From Candidatus Symbiopectobacterium sp. NZEC151 (GTDB taxonomy: Bacteria > Pseudomonadota > Gammaproteobacteria > Enterobacterales > Enterobacteriaceae): a DNA stretch of 64,000 nt. Numbering within the stretch: position 1 is the stretch's first letter; each line of letters starts with the position of its first letter. The notes under the pieces were generated by a model that was not told where the DNA came from, ran no database searches, and saw nothing but the letters and a program-made list of their open reading frames with translations. This document shows positions 18,196 through 27,446 of the stretch, in pieces. The translations under genes and the position numbers were made by a program. Location: NCBI RefSeq assembly GCF_025962655.1, contig NZ_JAGFPE010000001.1:1116001-1180000 (forward strand). Direction: 5' to 3'.

Positions 18196-19305
18196 TTAAA
18201 AGCGGGGAAAGCGGTCATCTGTGGCAACGATCACACTGTAATGCGCCTGTTCGACATTGCACTCAGCATAGGGTAATTGGCTGTCATGAACGTTGATGCC
18301 CAATTGATAAATCAGATTTTCAGAAATGAGGTGGGTAAAGTTTTCCCACTGTTCAACAGACATATCAGATAAATAGTCATTGCCATTTTTCTGGTATTTT
18401 ATTTTCCTTAATGCTTCTGGCAATGCTTCCCTTACCGCCTGTGGTGAATACAGGGTAAACTCACCGTTAGCAATGGTATTGTTGTAAATCAGCGCATCAA
18501 CACATTCACCATCAGACATCGATAAATAACCATAAATTTCGCCCATATTCTCGATAGCGTTGTTTATCGCCGCGTGTATTTTAGGTTCCCAGCCGTTATT
18601 TTCTATTTTCCGTAAAATAACGGATTTATCAACATCCAACCAACTTTCATCCCTATCATGCAGCATCAAAGCTGCCCGAAACTGGCAGGCACCGTCTTCA
18701 CTCAATGCATAGCGCAGTTGACGGTTGTTGTGGTTAAAGGTTGCGTAATCGACCGCATCAAACGTCCCTTGTTGCGGTGTATACCATTTCGGTTTAATGG
18801 GTAAACCGTCGAGCTGCATAATTTTTTCTTTCACCAAGGCCGGAATATTATCCACGCAGGGTCCCTCGTCCTTGAGGTGCGTACCGGCGATAAACAGCAG
18901 CGTAAGTCGGTCCTGTAGAAAGGTATTGTTGATCCACTGGGGGAAATCGGTGATTAACGACTGACACTGGGCGCGCGCCTGTTGGGCGAGGTCGGCAGTT
19001 CCGCCCTCATCCTGGCACACGATACGGCAGAGATGATCCTGGGCGAGCGTTGCCACCTCGCCTTTTCCCAGAGCGATATTTTGTAATAACTCAAGACTCT
19101 CACCACAGTTGTTTTTTGCTTGATGATATACGCTATCAAGATGTTGTTTTACGCTGAGACCATCACCGCCGTCACGATGCAGAGATGTCCCTTCGATAGC
19201 CGCGGAAATAAGCACATCAAGCCGATGGCTATGCAGTTTCGAATCATAAAAGGGTGATGATGGAATTAGCGATGAGCACGATCGGTGCGGGACTAAGATA
19301 GACAT
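18196..19305 (-). CDS. Hypothetical protein of unknown function (369 aa)
   Basis: This is a soluble, Cys- and His-containing protein with no signal peptide or membrane segment. I do not recognise the family. Visible features are a Ser/Pro-rich N-terminus (SCSSLIPSSPFYDSK), a helical first half with several paired Cys residues (CRIVC, NNCGES), and a C-terminal half with mixed strands ending HYSVIVATDDRFPRF. Its codon and base use is more AT-rich than the flanking operons. It stands alone between the sugar ABC operon and the terminator of the metallophore locus, with its own possible operator (19320-19345). The Ser-rich leader recalls type III effectors, but no hrp box is seen upstream, so no function is assigned. 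Confidence 0.7.
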   Translation of the reverse strand: MSILVPHRSCSSLIPSSPFYDSKLHSHRLDVLISAAIEGTSLHRDGGDGLSVKQHLDSVYHQAKNNCGESLELLQNIALGKGEVATLAQDHLCRIVCQDEGGTADLAQQARAQCQSLITDFPQWINNTFLQDRLTLLFIAGTHLKDEGPCVDNIPALVKEKIMQLDGLPIKPKWYTPQQGTFDAVDYATFNHNNRQLRYALSEDGACQFRAALMLHDRDESWLDVDKSVILRKIENNGWEPKIHAAINNAIENMGEIYGYLSMSDGECVDALIYNNTIANGEFTLYSPQAVREALPEALRKIKYQKNGNDYLSDMSVEQWENFTHLISENLIYQLGINVHDSQLPYAECNVEQAHYSVIVATDDRFPRF

Positions 19306-19319
19306 AACGATGACTTTCC

Positions 19320-19345
19320 GTGTAAAAGATAGCGTGGTTTTACAC
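19320..19345. promoter_or_regulatory. Inverted repeat upstream of the 369-aa orphan gene
   Basis: GTGTAAAA (19320-19327) and TTTTACAC (19338-19345) are perfect 8-bp arms with a 10-bp spacer, centred about 28 bp before the ATG at 19305. The size and position suit a repressor operator. The regulator is unknown. Confidence 0.4.
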
Positions 19346-19369
19346 CGTTAACCCGAGATATTCATTCAA

Positions 19370-19396
19370 AAAATAAGCCGTTATTTTTTAACGGCT
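19370..19396 (-). terminator. Rho-independent terminator after the P450 gene (end of metallophore locus)
   Basis: Read on the minus strand, AGCCGTTA and TAACGGCT form an 8-bp stem with a short A-rich loop followed by TTATTTTTTG. It lies about 45 bp after the P450 stop and separates the 35-kb metallophore locus from the orphan gene. Confidence 0.75.
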
Positions 19397-19440
19397 ACTG
19401 TCTCTCCTTTATGACAAGAGAGGATTGACACCACCAGCCG

Positions 19441-20718
19441 TTATAACCCTGTGTAGCGCAGTGGCATACGCCGAATACCGGTGTGCTTATTGCTGCGCAC
19501 CCACTCCACCGGACCATTTAATGCGAAAGTATCAATGTGGTTTAGCAATTCCCGAAAGACAACCCGCATCTCCAGGGTCGCCAACTGCGCCCCCAGGCAG
19601 CCGTGCCCGCCACTGCCGAACGCCAGATGGGCATTTTTTTCCCGACTGATATCAAAGGTAAAGGGGTTTTCAAACTGCTGTTCATCGCGATTGGCCGAGG
19701 CCCACCACAGTGTCACTTTCTCGCCAGCTCTGATGCGTTTACCCGCGATATCAACATCGCGCGTCGCGGTGCGGCGGTTGTACGGCGTCGGTGAGGTCCA
19801 GCGCAAAATTTCCTCCAGCGCCCGGTTCATGCGTGCAGGTTCACGTTGCAGCAACTGCCACTGTTCCGGGTGCTGAATAAACGCCAGTATTCCGCCCGCA
19901 ATGGCATTGCGCGTGGTTTCCAAACCGGCCACCATCACCACGCTAAACACCATGACCTGCTCCATAGGGGTCAAACTGCCCAGTTCCGCAGAAAGTTCTC
20001 CCGCAATCGCCAGCGAAACAATGTCATCACCGGGGGCTTGGCGACGCTGTTCCACAAAGCGCTGCGCGTAAGCCATAAACTGCTGCATGCCTTGCTGGCT
20101 GCTGACACTGCTCTGCCCCAATTGGCGATCGGCATAATCAAGCACCGCATTGATCCAACCTGAGATCGGGTGCCGGTCTTCGGGGGGGATCCCGACCAAA
20201 TGGGCAATGGCAAACAGAGGAAGTTCGGCGGCGATATCAGAGACAAAATCCCCTTCGCCTTTGGCTAACGCACTCACCACCGCCTGACGCGCCGCCACAG
20301 TAAGAATCGGCTCCAATGCAGCGATGCGCCCACGGGTGATCCCCGGCGCCATCAGACGCCGTAAGGCTTTGTGGCGCGGATCGTCCATCATATTGATGAC
20401 AGTCCCCGGCCCTGCGGCGCTGGGGAGATCCTCTATCATGGTTCCGCCCCCGGCACGATCTCCGCCTCGGTGCGAGGAGAAGGTATCGATGTCTCTGGCG
20501 AGTGGCACAATATCCTGATAGCGAGTAAACACCCAAAAACCTTCGTTATCAGGCGTCAACGGCGTGGCCGGATGATACAGCGCGCCGCTATTTTGTCGCA
20601 ATTGCGTGAACACAGAATGGGGGAAACCTTGCGAGAACAGCGTCAAATCGGTTAAATCAACGTCAGGCAGCGGCCAACGCGTGGCGCAATGCTGACTATC
20701 ACACAGCGGCTCAGACAT
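19441..20718 (-). CDS. Cytochrome P450 of the metallophore locus
   Basis: This soluble bacterial P450 has about 425 residues. Seen: an I-helix oxygen-binding segment AGLETTRNAI, the ExxR motif in EEILRW, and the heme loop FGSGGHGCLGAQLA with the thiolate ligand at Cys374. It would need a ferredoxin and reductase encoded elsewhere, because none is in the window. Of two adjacent ATGs I prefer 20718, where AGGAG is correctly spaced. The gene overlaps the stop of the upstream ABC exporter/importer by 8 bp, so it belongs to the operon, and an intrinsic terminator follows. P450s are not part of the classical yersiniabactin or pyochelin pathways. Hydroxylation or ring oxidation of the siderophore is an inference from position. 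Confidence 0.9.
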   Translation of the reverse strand: MSEPLCDSQHCATRWPLPDVDLTDLTLFSQGFPHSVFTQLRQNSGALYHPATPLTPDNEGFWVFTRYQDIVPLARDIDTFSSHRGGDRAGGGTMIEDLPSAAGPGTVINMMDDPRHKALRRLMAPGITRGRIAALEPILTVAARQAVVSALAKGEGDFVSDIAAELPLFAIAHLVGIPPEDRHPISGWINAVLDYADRQLGQSSVSSQQGMQQFMAYAQRFVEQRRQAPGDDIVSLAIAGELSAELGSLTPMEQVMVFSVVMVAGLETTRNAIAGGILAFIQHPEQWQLLQREPARMNRALEEILRWTSPTPYNRRTATRDVDIAGKRIRAGEKVTLWWASANRDEQQFENPFTFDISREKNAHLAFGSGGHGCLGAQLATLEMRVVFRELLNHIDTFALNGPVEWVRSNKHTGIRRMPLRYTGL

Positions 20719-22480
20719 CATCTTCTCCTGGTTCTTCGCGGGGATGTACAATGCGCCATCCTTCGGCGCGCACTTTTGCCTGCCAAAAGGCCGCATAGCG
20801 TCCGTTCATGGCCAACAACTGTTGATGGTTGCCCTGCTCCACGATTTGCCCGTGATCGAGGACCAAGATGCGATCCGCATTGCGGATGGTGTGCAGTTGA
20901 TGTGCGATGACCAGCATCGTGCAGCGACCGCGCAACGCGCTAAGCCCCTGTGCGATCGCTTCCTGATTTTCCGGATCCAATGCGCCAGTTGCTTCATCCA
21001 ACAGCAGGATTGGCGCATTTTTCAGCAATGCGCGCGCCAGTGCAGCACGCTGACGTTCACCGCCCGACAATAATCCGCCCCCTTCTCCAACCCGGTTATC
21101 CAGCCCCAGCGGTAAACGCTGCACCACCTCGTCCAAACGCGTCAGTTTCAGGACGTTTTGCAAGGTGTCATCATCAGCGGCAGGGTTGCCCATCAGCAGG
21201 TTTTCCCGCAGGGTGCCACTGAACAGATAATTGTCCTGAAACACCTGTGAAATCATGTTCATGTGTTGCATGACCGGAAAGTTTTTTACATTAATGCCAC
21301 CAATCTCAATCACCCCGCTATCCGGATCGAAAAAACGGGCAATCAATTTGGTCAAGGTGGTTTTCCCCGAACCGGATGCCCCCACCACGGCGGTCATGCT
21401 ATTGGCTGGCAGCGTCGCTGAAACATGTTGCAGCACCCGAACGCCAGGTTGGTAACTGAAGTCCACGTCCCGCAATTCGATGGCGTAGTGTTGCGGTGAA
21501 GGCACGGACTCGGTCGGTGCCGGTAACGACAGTTGTGACAGCACGTTTTCTGCCGCCTCCATCTGGGTTGACGCCATACGGATGCCGGAGCCATAAGAAG
21601 CCACTTCACTCAGGGGGTCGATAACCCGGCTCACCAGCACCAGTAAGGCAAACAGCGTGGTTTGCTGCGCGGCATCCCCCTCCATCACCACCAGCCAGGT
21701 AATTCCCGCCATCAACGTCATCAAGGCTAATTGCCCCAACCAGGTGTTCAGCAGCAGCGGCGGCAACACCAGCCACAGTTGACGCCGTGCGGCCCGGCTC
21801 TGCGCCACCAGCGCCTGATCAAATTGCCGATACCCCTGCGCAGCCTTGCCATAGGTGCGTAACACCGGCTGGCTTTGTGCGAACTCCACCATGCGATCGC
21901 ACGCCTGTGCATTGGCGGTCTGAACGGCCCGATCGGCGGTGCGTCCCAGTCGTCCGGCCCACCAATACACCAATCCCAGCATGGGAAACAGGCAGGCGGC
22001 GCACAGTGCTACGCGCCAGTCGAAAAAACTGGTTGCCACCACCACCACCGCGGGCGTGATTACCGCCCGCAACAGGGGGGTTAACTGGTGGGCGGGTAAG
22101 CCCAGGATCTCCATCACCCCCTGACTGAGCAACAGGCCCAACCGGCTGGTATTGGCGCGCACAAACCAGCCAAGCGGAAGTGTGACCACATGGTCGCCGA
22201 TGCGACGGCGCAGTTGGTTCATCAAGGTTGCCGCCACCTGAAACCCACTGTGCGCAGCGCGATAATGCAGATATCCTGTCAGCACCACGCCCACGCCTAG
22301 CGGCAGCAACCACAACGATGCATCATCCACGCGGTGATCCAGCAGGGCGCGAATGATGGGCACCACCAGCACAAAGGTCAGCCCTTGCATCAGACAATAG
22401 CCGCACACCCACAGCAAATAATGACGCAGCAACAGCGCGTGAGATTTCCCCATCAGTCTGGTCAATCGCATCAACAGCAT
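20711..22480 (-). CDS. ABC transporter, fused membrane/ATPase protein (YbtQ/Irp7-like)
   Basis: This half-transporter of about 589 residues has six predicted membrane helices followed by an ATPase domain: Walker A GASGSGKTTL, a Q-loop near VFQDNYLFSGTLRENL, signature LLSGGERQRAALARAL and Walker B ILLLDEATGALD. It resembles YbtQ, one half of the inner-membrane YbtPQ pair that handles ferric yersiniabactin in Yersinia. The start ATG at 22480 follows GGAGG and overlaps the preceding gene. It should heterodimerise with the next upstream product. Direction of transport (uptake as for YbtPQ, or export) cannot be decided from sequence. Confidence 0.9.
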   Translation of the reverse strand: MLLMRLTRLMGKSHALLLRHYLLWVCGYCLMQGLTFVLVVPIIRALLDHRVDDASLWLLPLGVGVVLTGYLHYRAAHSGFQVAATLMNQLRRRIGDHVVTLPLGWFVRANTSRLGLLLSQGVMEILGLPAHQLTPLLRAVITPAVVVVATSFFDWRVALCAACLFPMLGLVYWWAGRLGRTADRAVQTANAQACDRMVEFAQSQPVLRTYGKAAQGYRQFDQALVAQSRAARRQLWLVLPPLLLNTWLGQLALMTLMAGITWLVVMEGDAAQQTTLFALLVLVSRVIDPLSEVASYGSGIRMASTQMEAAENVLSQLSLPAPTESVPSPQHYAIELRDVDFSYQPGVRVLQHVSATLPANSMTAVVGASGSGKTTLTKLIARFFDPDSGVIEIGGINVKNFPVMQHMNMISQVFQDNYLFSGTLRENLLMGNPAADDDTLQNVLKLTRLDEVVQRLPLGLDNRVGEGGGLLSGGERQRAALARALLKNAPILLLDEATGALDPENQEAIAQGLSALRGRCTMLVIAHQLHTIRNADRILVLDHGQIVEQGNHQQLLAMNGRYAAFWQAKVRAEGWRIVHPREEPGEDDV

Positions 22481-24258
22481 ATCGCCTCCTGCTGCCCTTG
22501 TTGTGCCGCCCACAGCCGCGCATATTCACCGCCGCGGGCCAGCAAATCGGCATGGCACCCTTGTGCCTCAATGCGGCCGTGCGACAGCACGACAATGTTG
22601 TCGGCGTGCGTGATGGTCTCCAGCCGGTGGGCGATCACCAGCACCACCTGACGACGCTGGTGGGCGATCAACGCATTGAACGCAGCCTGTATCGCCGCTT
22701 CTGATTCGGCGTCCGCCTGTGCGGTAGGCTCATCCAGCACCAGCACGGCGGGTTGCAGCAACAGCGCACGGGCAATGCTGACCCGCTGCGCTTCACCGCC
22801 AGACAGTGTGGCATCATCGCCGTATACCGATTGATAACCGCGCGGCAAACGCAGGATGCGTTCATGAATATACGCGGCCTTGGCAGCAGCAATGACCTGT
22901 TCTTCACTGGCCTGCGGATCGCCCAACGCGATGTTGTCATACAGGCTCATACGCAACAGTTGCGTGTCCTGAAACACCGAACCGATCTGGCGATATAAAT
23001 GTCGGCTGTCAATCTGGCTCAACGCAACGCCCCCCAACGTGATTTGGCCGCGATCGGGGACATCGAAGCGCAACAATAAGCGCGCCAGGGTTGATTTCCC
23101 CGCGCCGGAGGCACCGACCAACGCGGTTACCGTGCCAGGAGAGAGCGTCAGCGAGAGGTTGTGTAACAGGGGGGCACAGGGCTGATAGCCAAAATCAATC
23201 TGGTCAAACACCACCTCGTTATTCTGAGGAAAACGGCTGGGTGTCGGCTCCGGTTGCAGCGGTATCGCCAGCAGCGTGGCGAGCCGTTCTAACGCGGCTT
23301 TCGCCATGCGCAGCGATTGCGCACTGTGGCTTAGCGTGGTCACGGGCACAGAGATTCCGAGCGCAATCACCAAAAACGGCAACAGTTCTGTCACCCCGAG
23401 CATACCCTGACGCATAAACCCGATACCGCCGACCAACATCAACATCAGCAAGGTAATGGGCGCAATGATCACCGCAGACAAACACTCGGGTTTGATCAAC
23501 GGCAGCGCCCAATCCAGGAAAAAACGCTGAAAATCCGTTGTTGCCCGACAATACGCCTCATGGGCTTTACCGCTCAGGCCAAAGGTCTTAACCACGGTGA
23601 TGCCCTGCACGTACTCCACCACAGATTGGTTCACCTGTGCCAGCGCCGTGCCGTATTCAGACATTTTGCGTTGACACCCTTTCTGTACCTGCCGATAGAA
23701 CACCATAAACAGCAGCAGCGGTACCAGGGCAACCAACGTCATGCGCCAGTCAACCCACAGTAGGTAGCCGTAGACAAACAACAGCGTGGCGCATGCATTG
23801 GTGATATTGAGCCAGGCGTGCGCCACCAGATGATGAATCGCCGTGACATCGTCCTGAAGCCCCTGTTTGATCCGTCCGCTGCTCTGGGCGGTAAACCAGC
23901 CAAGCGGAGCCTGAGACAAACGTTGTGCTAATTGGCGACGTAGCGACAAGGCCAAATGATTATCAGCCAGATGGGTGATCAGCTCCGCCAGACCGCGCAA
24001 GGCCAAACCGGAAGCCAGACAGGCGCAGGCCAGCATAATGACGTGCCAGGCCTCCTGATGTCGCGTCGGCGATACACTCATCAGCACCTGAATCAATTCA
24101 CACAATTCAACCAGCGGAACCAATACCAACCCTGCCGAAAATATTTGCAGCAGCGCGGCGAGCGCAATCCAGCCGCGAATAGGCGCTAACAGTGACGCCG
24201 GTTTGATACTCTCAAACGAATCAGTGGGTGACGATAGAGGGATTATCGGCTCCGGCAT
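22471..24258 (-). CDS. ABC transporter, fused membrane/ATPase protein (YbtP/Irp6-like)
   Basis: This partner half-transporter has about 595 residues, with an N-terminal type I exporter-fold membrane domain. The ATPase domain carries Walker A GASGAGKSTLARLLLR, signature TLSGGEAQRVSIARAL and Walker B VLVLDEPTAQAD. It is similar to YbtP of the yersiniabactin locus. The ATG at 24258 (MPEPIIPLSS) with GGAG upstream is preferred. The gene overlaps the upstream dual-ATPase gene by about 38 bp and the YbtQ-like gene downstream. Such overlaps argue for tightly coupled expression of the whole transporter block. Confidence 0.9.
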   Translation of the reverse strand: MPEPIIPLSSPTDSFESIKPASLLAPIRGWIALAALLQIFSAGLVLVPLVELCELIQVLMSVSPTRHQEAWHVIMLACACLASGLALRGLAELITHLADNHLALSLRRQLAQRLSQAPLGWFTAQSSGRIKQGLQDDVTAIHHLVAHAWLNITNACATLLFVYGYLLWVDWRMTLVALVPLLLFMVFYRQVQKGCQRKMSEYGTALAQVNQSVVEYVQGITVVKTFGLSGKAHEAYCRATTDFQRFFLDWALPLIKPECLSAVIIAPITLLMLMLVGGIGFMRQGMLGVTELLPFLVIALGISVPVTTLSHSAQSLRMAKAALERLATLLAIPLQPEPTPSRFPQNNEVVFDQIDFGYQPCAPLLHNLSLTLSPGTVTALVGASGAGKSTLARLLLRFDVPDRGQITLGGVALSQIDSRHLYRQIGSVFQDTQLLRMSLYDNIALGDPQASEEQVIAAAKAAYIHERILRLPRGYQSVYGDDATLSGGEAQRVSIARALLLQPAVLVLDEPTAQADAESEAAIQAAFNALIAHQRRQVVLVIAHRLETITHADNIVVLSHGRIEAQGCHADLLARGGEYARLWAAQQGQQEAICC

Positions 24259-25747
24259 TAACGGGCTCTCCTTGTTGCTGGGGTAATGAAGGGGTGATGC
24301 CCGACGAGGGGCTAAGCAGTAACACCCGATGGCACAGCGCACGCACGCTTTCCACCTGATGCGTGATCAGCAACAGTGCCATGTGATGCTCATGGCAAAG
24401 TCGTTGTAACAGCATAAGAATCTCTCTGGCGGTGAGCGCATCCAGCGCTGAAGTGACTTCGTCACAAATCAATACAGCGGGTTTACCTGCGAGCGCGCGC
24501 GCCAGGGCAACCCGCTGCAACTCCCCGCCGGAGAGCTGTGCCGGAAAGCGACGCGCATAAGCGGCGGGCAAGGCAACCGTTGCCAGCAAGCGTTCAACGC
24601 TGTCCTCCTGTTGAGTGCCGTAACGCCGCAATGCCTGTTGTAACTGTGCGCCAATGCGCCGAAAGGGATTGAGGGTTCGAACCGGATCCTGCGGCACCAG
24701 CGCCACCGCCTGCTGTTGATAACGTTGACGCTGTTTCACCACCGCCGCCAACGGCTCCCCCGCTAGGCGCAGCGTTCCTTGCCGAGGTGCCAGAAGCCCG
24801 ATCACGGTTTTAGCCAGCGTACTTTTCCCCACGCCGGACACCCCGTGTAACGCCACCATCTCTCCGGCAAAAAGCAGCAAAGACAACGGCGGTAACGGCG
24901 GGCTGGAGCACGGCAGCGCCAGCAGCAGGCGATCGAGTTCGAGTACCGGGGCCGTGCGGGTAGTGACCGGAATCGGAATCGGAATCGATGAAATGTCCGG
25001 TGCCTGCCACTGTTTCAGCAAGGGAATAGCGGTCTGGGCCAGCAGGCTAGACACTGGGCCATGCGCCTGCGGCTGTCCTTGCTGCAATACCAGTAGATGG
25101 GTTGCCACGTCGCGTACACTGACCGCATCATGGCTGATTAGCAACAGCGCACAGCGATGCTGCCGCCGCCAGCGATTCAGCAGCGCAATCATGTTACGCC
25201 GCTGGGCTTCATCAAGGCCGGCAAAGGGTTCATCCAACAGGAGCAATTGAGGCCGCTTGAGCAGCACGCGAATTAACGCCACGCGTCGCCGCTGACCGCC
25301 GGACAGTTGATATGGATAGCGTTGCAGGAAGGCCTTATCCGCCGGTAAACCCAATGCGCGCAGAAACGTGACGGCGTCACTTATCGTTGCGGGCGTTTTT
25401 GCAATAAACCCCAGCAACAGTTGCTCAATGCGCTGCGTCGGCACCAACTCCTGCGCCGGATCCTGCCCCAGCCAGGCACACTGCTGCGCGCGCAGCGTCC
25501 GTAAACGCGCAGCATCAGCATCATGCACCGCACAACCGCAACAGACGATCTCCCCCGTCACCCTGCGCATGCCCGGTGCCAGTTCCCCGAGTAACGCACG
25601 CAGCAGCGTACTCTTTCCCGCCCCGCTACGCCCGACAACCGCCAAGGCGTCATCAGCAGCAAGCTGGAAGGAGACCCCTGCCAGCACCGGGTTGCCTGCG
25701 GCGTCTTCAACGCCTAATTCCGCGACCTGCAACACCGGCGATATCAT
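24221..25747 (-). CDS. Opp/Nik-type ABC transporter, fused double ATP-binding subunit
   Basis: The protein has 508 residues and is two DppD/DppF-like ATPases in one chain. The first half has Walker A GRSGAGKSTLLRALLG, signature QLSGGQRRRVALIRVL and Walker B LLLLDEPFAGLD. The second half has Walker A GVSGVGKSTLAKTVIG, signature QLSGGELQRVALARAL and ICDEVTSALD. Both sites look intact. With the two permeases and the binding protein upstream it makes a complete peptide/nickel-type importer. Systems of this type also import metal-opine and other metallophore complexes. The stop of the upstream permease overlaps this gene's start region by 4 bp. Confidence 0.9.
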   Translation of the reverse strand: MISPVLQVAELGVEDAAGNPVLAGVSFQLAADDALAVVGRSGAGKSTLLRALLGELAPGMRRVTGEIVCCGCAVHDADAARLRTLRAQQCAWLGQDPAQELVPTQRIEQLLLGFIAKTPATISDAVTFLRALGLPADKAFLQRYPYQLSGGQRRRVALIRVLLKRPQLLLLDEPFAGLDEAQRRNMIALLNRWRRQHRCALLLISHDAVSVRDVATHLLVLQQGQPQAHGPVSSLLAQTAIPLLKQWQAPDISSIPIPIPVTTRTAPVLELDRLLLALPCSSPPLPPLSLLLFAGEMVALHGVSGVGKSTLAKTVIGLLAPRQGTLRLAGEPLAAVVKQRQRYQQQAVALVPQDPVRTLNPFRRIGAQLQQALRRYGTQQEDSVERLLATVALPAAYARRFPAQLSGGELQRVALARALAGKPAVLICDEVTSALDALTAREILMLLQRLCHEHHMALLLITHQVESVRALCHRVLLLSPSSGITPSLPQQQGEPVNAGADNPSIVTH

Positions 25748-26496
25748 CCGTGCCCCCGGCGGTCAACCGCCCGATTGATCAACATCATCACGCTGGCGAT
25801 GCTGACGGCGGGCAATAACAAGGCACAGGGATTGAGTACCATCCCTTCAAGGCTTTCACGGACCATGCTGGCCCAGTCATTCCCCTGTCCGACCGCATTG
25901 ATCCCAAGAAAACTGGCAGCGGAAAACAGATAAAAAGCGCCCGCCAGACGCGTTGCCCCGTCGCCCAACAGCGCCGGATACACTCCCGGCAGGATTTCAC
26001 GCCGGAGCAACAGCCCGGTAGAATCGCCCGCGGCGCGGGCAACCATGACGTAATCGCTGTCCAACATAGGCTCGGCCAGCGCGCGGATAAAACGTGCGGT
26101 AAAGGGCGCGCTCAGCAGCATGATGGCAAACAGCAGCGTTAAGGGTGAGGGACCGAGCGCGTAATAGGTCATCATCACGATCAGCAATGGCGGCAACATC
26201 AGGATACTGTCTAACAACGCGGTCAATTGATACCCGCGATCGGGCAACACCAACAGCACCAGGCCCGTAACGAGCCCGGCAAGGGACGCTGCCACCGTTG
26301 CCATCAGCGAAAACAGCAGCATGGCAACACCACCGTGCAAGGTACGGCTCAGCACATCGCGCCCCAGCGCGTCAGTTCCACACCAAAACAGCGCATCCGG
26401 CGCTTGCCACGGCAATCCAACGCTACGCGCCGGATCATAAGGTGCCAAACCCGGTGCGATCAGAACGCACAGCACCACCAACAGCACCGTTTTCAT
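25744..26496 (-). CDS. Opp/Nik-type ABC transporter, permease subunit (DppC/NikC-like)
   Basis: The protein has about 250 residues. It carries a FWCGTDALGRDVLSRTL segment, the DppC hallmark near the N-terminus, and the EAA-type loop ARAAGDSTGLLLRREILPGV facing the ATPase. Five to six membrane helices are visible. The ATG at 26496 overlaps the stop of the preceding permease (ATGA). A longer reading from 26550 adds a non-hydrophobic tail inside the neighbouring gene and is less likely. Confidence 0.88.
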   Translation of the reverse strand: MKTVLLVVLCVLIAPGLAPYDPARSVGLPWQAPDALFWCGTDALGRDVLSRTLHGGVAMLLFSLMATVAASLAGLVTGLVLLVLPDRGYQLTALLDSILMLPPLLIVMMTYYALGPSPLTLLFAIMLLSAPFTARFIRALAEPMLDSDYVMVARAAGDSTGLLLRREILPGVYPALLGDGATRLAGAFYLFSAASFLGINAVGQGNDWASMVRESLEGMVLNPCALLLPAVSIASVMMLINRAVDRRGHG

Positions 26497-27446
26497 GCGG
26501 TTGTGCGCCGCGTTATCAGGCTGGAAAGGATATCCGCCACCAGCCAGCACACCGCAGTATTCAGCGCCAGCAGCATCACAATCCCCTGAAGCAAGGCACC
26601 GTCTCGGGCGTTAAACGCGTCAACCCACAGGCTGCCCAGGCCGGGGTAACCAAACAAGCGCTCGACCACAATGGCTCCCCCCAGCAGGTAAGGAAGGGTG
26701 GCTGCAACAATCGGAATCAGCGGGGCCGCCGCGTTCGGCAATAAATAGTCGCGCAGCAATACTCCCGTCGCCACACCGTTTAATCGGGCGCTGATAAACC
26801 ACGGTGCCTGAACCTGCTGCAACAGCGTGATCCGCACCATCCGCAGCAGGTAACACCCAGCAACCAGTCCTAAGGTCAATGCGGGCAGCACCAGATTACG
26901 CGCCTGCTCGGCAACGCTGGCGGTGTCGGCCAGCAGGGATACCGCAGGCAATCCCCCCAACCACACGGAAAACAGCAGAATGAGCAGCGTGGCAATCACA
27001 AATTCAGGGATACTCAGTCCTGCCAGGGCCAGCGCGGATAACCATCGATCGGGCCCGGCCTTGTGACAGAGCGCGGCGACAACGCCCCCCGTGAAGCCCA
27101 GCAGCAGCATGACAACGGCCGCACAGGCCGCCAGCGTCGCACTGCGCTTCATCGCGGGCAGAATCACGTCTGTCACGGGCCGTTGGCTCGTCAGTGAGCG
27201 TCCCCACTCACCGCTTAACGTGCCCTTGAACCAGTTCAGATAGCGCTCCATGACCGGTTTATCCAGACCGTATTGATGACGCCAGTAGGCCAGGGCCGAC
27301 GGCGTTGCCCGCTCGCCCAGCGCCCGGTCCACCGCGTCACCCGGTGCTGTTGCCACTGCATAAAACGTCAGCACGCTCACCAGCCACAGGGAAAGCAGCG
27401 TGGTCAACACCCGCAGCAGGCAAAATCGTTTGAGATTAACGACCAT
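26493..27446 (-). CDS. Opp/Nik-type ABC transporter, permease subunit (DppB/NikB-like)
   Basis: The protein has 317 residues with an N-terminal membrane helix, a periplasmic loop containing APGDAVDRALGERAT and YGLDKPVMERY (typical DppB spacing), and a C-terminal segment VERLFGYPGLGSLWVDA that marks the family. It overlaps the binding-protein gene upstream by 11 bp and the second permease by 4 bp. It would form the translocation channel of the metallophore importer with the DppC-like subunit. Confidence 0.9.
   Translation of the reverse strand: MVVNLKRFCLLRVLTTLLSLWLVSVLTFYAVATAPGDAVDRALGERATPSALAYWRHQYGLDKPVMERYLNWFKGTLSGEWGRSLTSQRPVTDVILPAMKRSATLAACAAVVMLLLGFTGGVVAALCHKAGPDRWLSALALAGLSIPEFVIATLLILLFSVWLGGLPAVSLLADTASVAEQARNLVLPALTLGLVAGCYLLRMVRITLLQQVQAPWFISARLNGVATGVLLRDYLLPNAAAPLIPIVAATLPYLLGGAIVVERLFGYPGLGSLWVDAFNARDGALLQGIVMLLALNTAVCWLVADILSSLITRRTTA

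Noticed and set aside
19306-19440. hrp box upstream of the 369-aa orphan gene
   Set aside because: No GGAACC/CCAC arrangement at the required spacing on the minus strand. Only an unrelated palindrome is present.
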